DNA of 7,779 nt from contig DXXK01000009.1 of assembly GCA_019416425.1 (NCBI GenBank), positions 1 through 7,779 of the forward strand, written 5' to 3'. Made by a program: the position numbers and the translations under genes. Shown here piece after piece: positions 5,149 to 7,779 of the stretch. Within the stretch, counting starts at the first letter, position 1. Each line of letters opens with the position of its first letter. The notes under the pieces are model-generated. The model did not search any database and was not told the origin of the DNA. It was given only the letters and a program-made list of their open reading frames with translations. This DNA comes from Bacteroidales bacterium. GTDB taxonomy: Bacteria > Bacteroidota > Bacteroidia > Bacteroidales > Muribaculaceae.

Positions 5149-6495
5149 TTAATTTCCGGGCTTTCTGCCCCTGCGTCTCCTTCGCCTCATGGCGCGGTAG
5201 AACGCCTCCTCCTCCGCATCGAAACCGGGTCCGACATGGAACAGGTCGAGACCGGGGATAGACGGCATATCATCCGTGGTGTCCCGCTCCGCGCCCCTGC
5301 CTGTATAGGCGTGGGCTGTATGCTGCCGCGGGCCTGCGGTATTCCTGTCACTCTCCGGGTCAACGGTATGCTGCGGGGTCGGCTCTTCGGTTTGCGGAGA
5401 GCGGTCGTGCGTCTCCGTTTCAGGCACGGGAACGGGAGTGTCCACTACGGCCTCCGCACTGCCGTTGAACCCGCGCTCGAAGGCATTTGCCGAATACTCC
5501 TTGCCGAGACGCGAACCGTTGAGGACGCACATAGTGCTATGGTCAATGAAAGTGACACCGTATATACGCCCCGTTTCCGTATGCCTGAACACGACATCAA
5601 TCCCGACGGCTTTGAGCCGGGCGATAAAGCTGTCCCTGTCGGAACACTGCAAGAGAGCGTCGTCAACCCTTCGTCTGACAATATCGGTGAGGTGGCGGTC
5701 GGCAATATCGCCCCTTGACCTCTCGAACCTGCCGTCAACAGCTGCGCGGCTCGCGAACTTACCGAGACGGGATGCCTTGAAGGGCGAGGCAAGAGGAGTG
5801 CCGGAGTCGTCGGTCGCGAAATACACCAGACCGTGATACTCGCGGCCGTTCACCCTGCCGTCGGTCATTTCCGCCCTGACGTTGAACAGCGACAGCACCG
5901 CGTTCATCTCGCCGATGCTCTGGAACCGGTATCTCATGCCGACGAGTTTCACCACGGCGGCAACCTGACGTTTCAGGTCACCTTCCGGATTGATTTTCTC
6001 AATGGGAGTGTCGGGCGACACCTTCTGACGCTCCGCCGGCCGCAGACCGAACTCCCTCTCCAGCTCCCGGCAAATCTCCTTGCTGCGGTAGAAATTGTTC
6101 CTGTCGGAGACCGCCTTGCCGTCGGTACCGACGCGCAGGGCTACAATGTGGATATGGTGGCGGTCGATGTCCGTATGCTTCACCACTATGTACGGCATAT
6201 CGCCGAACCCCATGCGCCGCATATACTCGTGAGCCAGCGATGTGTAGTCGGTATCGCTCAGGCGGTCGTCGGGATGCGGGTTGAGCGATATGTGCATCAT
6301 CGGTTTCATCGTCTTGGTATTGGCCGGCATCCAGCGCATGAAATCCTCATAGACACGGCGTATGTCCACCGCGCCCGAACCGTCGTTGTAGATTTTGTTG
6401 GTGTCAAGCATCCTGCCTTTCTCCTTGTTGAGCTTCTCCCCGTTGTAACGGATCGCGCCATAGAGGGAGTCGCCTAACGAGATTTTTGCAACCAT
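5149..6495 (-). CDS. mobB: MobB, relaxase/mobilization nuclease (MOBP-like, Relaxase family PF03432)
   Basis: This 448-residue protein would nick oriT and stay covalently bound to the 5' end of the transferred strand. Near the N-terminus, LYGAIRYN offers Tyr12 or Tyr17 as the catalytic tyrosine; Tyr17, followed by Asn, is the better fit. MMHISLNPHPDD (66-77) is the second relaxase motif. HTDIDRHHIHIVALR (107-121) is the three-histidine metal-binding motif with His107, His114 and His116. The nuclease domain covers roughly the first 250 residues. A Pro/Thr/Glu-rich and probably disordered linker (~350-410) leads to an acidic stretch and an arginine-rich tail (437-446). The tail is probably a DNA or coupling-protein contact, but that is a guess. 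The ATG at 6493-6495 lies inside the end of mobA with a 22-bp overlap, suggesting translational coupling. Confidence 0.94.
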   Translation of the reverse strand: MVAKISLGDSLYGAIRYNGEKLNKEKGRMLDTNKIYNDGSGAVDIRRVYEDFMRWMPANTKTMKPMMHISLNPHPDDRLSDTDYTSLAHEYMRRMGFGDMPYIVVKHTDIDRHHIHIVALRVGTDGKAVSDRNNFYRSKEICRELEREFGLRPAERQKVSPDTPIEKINPEGDLKRQVAAVVKLVGMRYRFQSIGEMNAVLSLFNVRAEMTDGRVNGREYHGLVYFATDDSGTPLASPFKASRLGKFASRAAVDGRFERSRGDIADRHLTDIVRRRVDDALLQCSDRDSFIARLKAVGIDVVFRHTETGRIYGVTFIDHSTMCVLNGSRLGKEYSANAFERGFNGSAEAVVDTPVPVPETETHDRSPQTEEPTPQHTVDPESDRNTAGPRQHTAHAYTGRGAERDTTDDMPSIPGLDLFHVGPGFDAEEEAFYRAMRRRRRRGRKPGN

Positions 6496-6899
6496 GCCTC
6501 GTCAAATTTTCGTGCAAGGGCGACAATATCGCCGCTTATCCTCACCAGCTCAACAGTCCTCCGCTCCAGAGCGGACAGCAGCTTCATCGCCTTCTTCTCG
6601 GTGAAATTCTCGCGGAGCGTCTTCACGAGGAGCGCGTATTCCACACCGACGGTACGGTATCGGGCGTTGAAGGATGATAAAAGGTCTATGAACTCGCGGG
6701 TCCCCTCGTCAACGTAGAACACCTTGAAAGGCTTATTGAAAAGTATTCCCTTTATGAACGCGGCCTTGTTCAAGGCTCCCGCCTTGTCGAACATCGAGAG
6801 AAAGACCTCGTTCTCCCGTGCGTCGAGACGCACGACGTAGCGGAAAACGGCAGGATTGATTTTTGGCGGTCTCCCGCCACGGTTGAAATTCTGCGCCAT
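6474..6899 (-). CDS. mobA: MobA, relaxosome accessory DNA-binding protein (ribbon-helix-helix-like)
   Basis: This 141-residue basic protein would bind oriT and help the relaxase. The N-terminus has a GGRPPK patch (8-13) resembling an AT-hook-type minor-groove contact. A likely ribbon-helix-helix unit follows: strand FRYVVRLDA (19-27), helix ENEVFLSMFDKAG (29-41), and helix NKAAFIKGILF (44-54). The rest is helical and charged, in the style of the MobC/MbeC family of mobilisation accessory proteins (PF05713-like). The ATG at 6897-6899 opens directly at the end of the hairpin-rich region, so the protein is encoded next to its probable target. It is first in the mobA-mobB-mobC operon and overlaps mobB by 22 bp. 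The family call rests on motif pattern and context; sequence in this family is very variable. Confidence 0.87.
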   Translation of the reverse strand: MAQNFNRGGRPPKINPAVFRYVVRLDARENEVFLSMFDKAGALNKAAFIKGILFNKPFKVFYVDEGTREFIDLLSSFNARYRTVGVEYALLVKTLRENFTEKKAMKLLSALERRTVELVRISGDIVALARKFDEAWLQKSR

Positions 6900-6924
6900 A
6901 ATCGGTAGATTAAGCGTGTCACAA

Positions 6925-7064
6925 ACTGCGGACCGCAGTAAAAACGGCTACGGGGTTTACGACTTCGGAGTAAACCCTCCCCCCGGTGGAACCGGCAAGG
7001 GTTGAGAGGCACTCACTTGGTTTCCAGTGCCTGTCAACATACCTTGCAATGCTCATGTGAGCAT
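6925..7064. other. Candidate oriT: cluster of inverted repeats upstream of mobA
   Basis: Within 140 bp there are five separate hairpins. ACTGCGG/CCGCAGT has a 1-nt centre (6925-6939). GGGTTTAC/GTAAACCC is 8 bp with a 9-nt loop (6953-6977). CCGGT/ACCGG has a GGA loop (6983-6995). GTTGAGAGGCACT pairs with AGTGCCTGTCAAC over 12 of 13 positions with a 12-nt loop (7001-7038). ATGCTCA/TGAGCAT has a 2-nt centre (7049-7064). Such clustered symmetry next to relaxosome genes is typical of oriT and of relaxase and accessory-protein binding sites. Some hairpins may instead act as a leader or terminator for the mob operon. The nick site is not certain. Confidence 0.6.
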
Positions 7065-7322
7065 AGGGAAATGACTGAAAAACGGGAATAAAAAAGAGGT
7101 CGGGCTATCCTGTGAGAACAAAGCGGGAGAACCTCCCGTCACGGCAAAAAAACATAGGCCTTGACCTGTCGCATGGCGGCGTTTTCGCATTAAGGCATCC
7201 GCAAAAAGACGTTTGCCAACGGCTGCGAAACTGTATCCTGCCGCGTTTCGGCTGATGATTGCGTGTATGAGCCTAACAACGGGAAAGGCTTTAAGGTTTT
7301 CAGAGTCGGCAATCTTCGGCAA
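7053..7322 (-). CDS. Doubtful open frame over the oriT-proximal region
   Basis: A minus-strand frame of 89 codons is open here, but it would have to start with TTG; its only internal methionine is near the middle. It overlaps the last oriT hairpin and both nick-like motifs. No recognisable domain, leader or membrane segment is evident, and the phenylalanine-rich tail reads like non-coding sequence. I list it only because automatic annotation may call it. It is most likely not a gene. Confidence 0.15.
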   Translation of the reverse strand: MPKIADSENLKAFPVVRLIHAIISRNAAGYSFAAVGKRLFADALMRKRRHATGQGLCFFAVTGGSPALFSQDSPTSFLFPFFSHFPMLT

Positions 7323-7507
7323 AACATCAGCAATCTTCGGAAAGTCAATATGTTACGAAAACTATTCTTGAATTGCTGACGTTATGATTGCGTATCCGGC
7401 CAGTTCCCCGGCTGTATGACATACCGCTCACATCATGAATAATTCAGACGAGTGACGCGACAATCCTCCCGCCGTTCAGCGGAAACAATGCAATACTTAA
7501 AGACTAT
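7065..7507. other. Intergenic region, probable outer part of oriT or control region
   Basis: I see no convincing gene here. It contains CGGGAG/CTCCCG with an AAC loop (7124-7138). Two exact matches to the IncP-type nick consensus YATCCTG|Y lie on the plus strand at 7106-7113 and 7234-7241; the second sits in the loop between CGAAAC (7226-7231) and GTTTCG (7245-7250). Two copies of GCAATCTTCGG occur at 7309-7319 and 7330-7340. No full TAnnTTTG promoter motif was found here on the plus strand. Confidence 0.45.
7309..7340. repeat. Two 11-bp direct repeats
   Basis: GCAATCTTCGG occurs at 7309-7319 and 7330-7340, 21 bp apart start to start. That is two helical turns, so both copies face the same side of DNA. 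The three bases after the second copy are AAA and the first copy is followed by CAAAA. The spacing suits cooperative protein binding, for example by MobA or a ParA/TraA-side regulator; this is an inference. Confidence 0.4.
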
Positions 7508-7684
7508 ATGACTGAACGGCCCGACGACTGCACGACACTTCAGATGAAAGCCGTGTTGAGTGCATTGTCATGGGAACGGCTGAATATTCCCAAAGTCAGA
7601 CCGGTGACTGACGCAGACACTGTAGCGTCAGTCCTTCCGGCGGCTGAAAGGCCGGTTGGCCGAATTGTCAAACCATTAGAATAA
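7508..7684 (+). CDS. Small hypothetical protein, 58 residues
   Basis: This short plus-strand ORF runs from ATG (7508-7510) to TAA (7682-7684). The product begins MTERPDDCTTLQMK and ends GRIVKPLE, with a balanced, soluble composition and no membrane segment. I do not recognise it. The same frame stays open upstream to 7439, adding a coding-like stretch (SDATILPPFSGNNAILKDY) with no start codon. An ATG at 7435-7437 begins MNNSD in a neighbouring frame that meets TGA at 7453. A one-base frameshift near 7450 could thus have cut a longer protein of about 80 residues, or the ATG at 7508 is the true start. It lies divergently from the mob genes, where Bacteroidales elements often place their ParA/TraA operon. 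Coding potential is suggestive only. Confidence 0.45.
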   Translation: MTERPDDCTTLQMKAVLSALSWERLNIPKVRPVTDADTVASVLPAAERPVGRIVKPLE

Positions 7685-7720
7685 CGGATGATTGGATTAC
7701 CGTGTGACCAATCACTCAGA

Positions 7721-7768
7721 TGACTGAATGATTGAGTGACTGAATGACTGAATGACCGGGTGACGGAC
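7721..7768. repeat. Six imperfect 8-bp tandem repeats (consensus TGACTGAA)
   Basis: The units are TGACTGAA, TGATTGAG, TGACTGAA, TGACTGAA, TGACCGGG and TGACGGAC, strictly in 8-bp register and decaying to the right. TCACTCA (7712-7718) just before the array is the inverse of TGAGTGA (7733-7739) within it. The array fills all frames with TGA or close variants, so it is non-coding. It resembles an iteron-like or partition-type protein-binding array at the front of the next operon, which lies outside the window. Confidence 0.65.
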
Positions 7769-7779
7769 TCATCCCCGTA

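Noticed and set aside
5833..6477. Plus-strand open frame of 214 codons opposite mobB
   Set aside because: It is antisense to the relaxase core; the histidine- and valine-rich product is typical of an antisense shadow in GC-rich coding DNA.
6770..7012. Minus-strand frame of 80 codons spanning the mobA start and oriT hairpins
   Set aside because: It overlaps mobA out of frame and runs through the palindromes; no motif and no promoter.
1..7779. CRISPR array, tRNA, rRNA or insertion sequence
   Set aside because: No regularly spaced long repeats, no tRNA or rRNA-like segment, and no transposase or integrase frame is visible in either strand.

Overview
The window looks like part of a conjugative or mobilizable element from the order Bacteroidales. 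Three things support this. The mobA-mobB-mobC order, with MobC as a VirD4/TraG-type coupling protein, is the arrangement of the CTnDOT/CTn341-type elements of Bacteroides. Promoter-like sites follow the Bacteroides consensus (-33 TTTG, -7 TAnnTTTG) instead of the sigma-70 one. Start codons are preceded by A/T-rich sequence with no clear Shine-Dalgarno. Neither the species nor the element can be named from this sequence alone.

Layout from right to left, since every large gene is on the minus strand. The right end (7065-7779) is mostly intergenic. It holds one likely small plus-strand ORF of 58 codons (7508-7684), 11-bp direct repeats (7309-7340) and a run of six 8-bp repeats (7721-7768). A dense group of hairpins (6925-7064) lies just upstream of mobA and is the best oriT candidate; two IncP-like nick motifs lie further out. 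Then come mobA (6474-6899), mobB, the relaxase (5149-6495, overlapping mobA by 22 bp), and mobC, the coupling ATPase (3124-5124). A large imperfect inverted repeat at 3047-3116 closes the mob operon.

Left of it is a small regulatory/biosynthetic cassette. It consists of a TetR-family regulator (2313-2936), a KAS III-type thiolase-fold ketosynthase with an intact Cys-His-Asn triad (1091-2230), a second TetR-family regulator (322-864), and the broken C-terminal half of a paralogue of that regulator (14-288). Each of the three intact genes has its own Bacteroides-type -7 box lying in or beside an inverted repeat, so the cassette appears to be tightly and separately regulated. The second tetR also has a leader of about 190 nt with competing hairpins.

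The mob genes would form the relaxosome (MobA accessory protein plus MobB relaxase on oriT) and pass the nicked DNA to the mating channel through MobC. The neighbouring cassette pairs an enzyme able to make a small acyl-derived product with two regulators of a family that commonly senses small ligands. A self-contained chemical signalling or sensing circuit carried by the element is the most interesting reading, but it is an inference.
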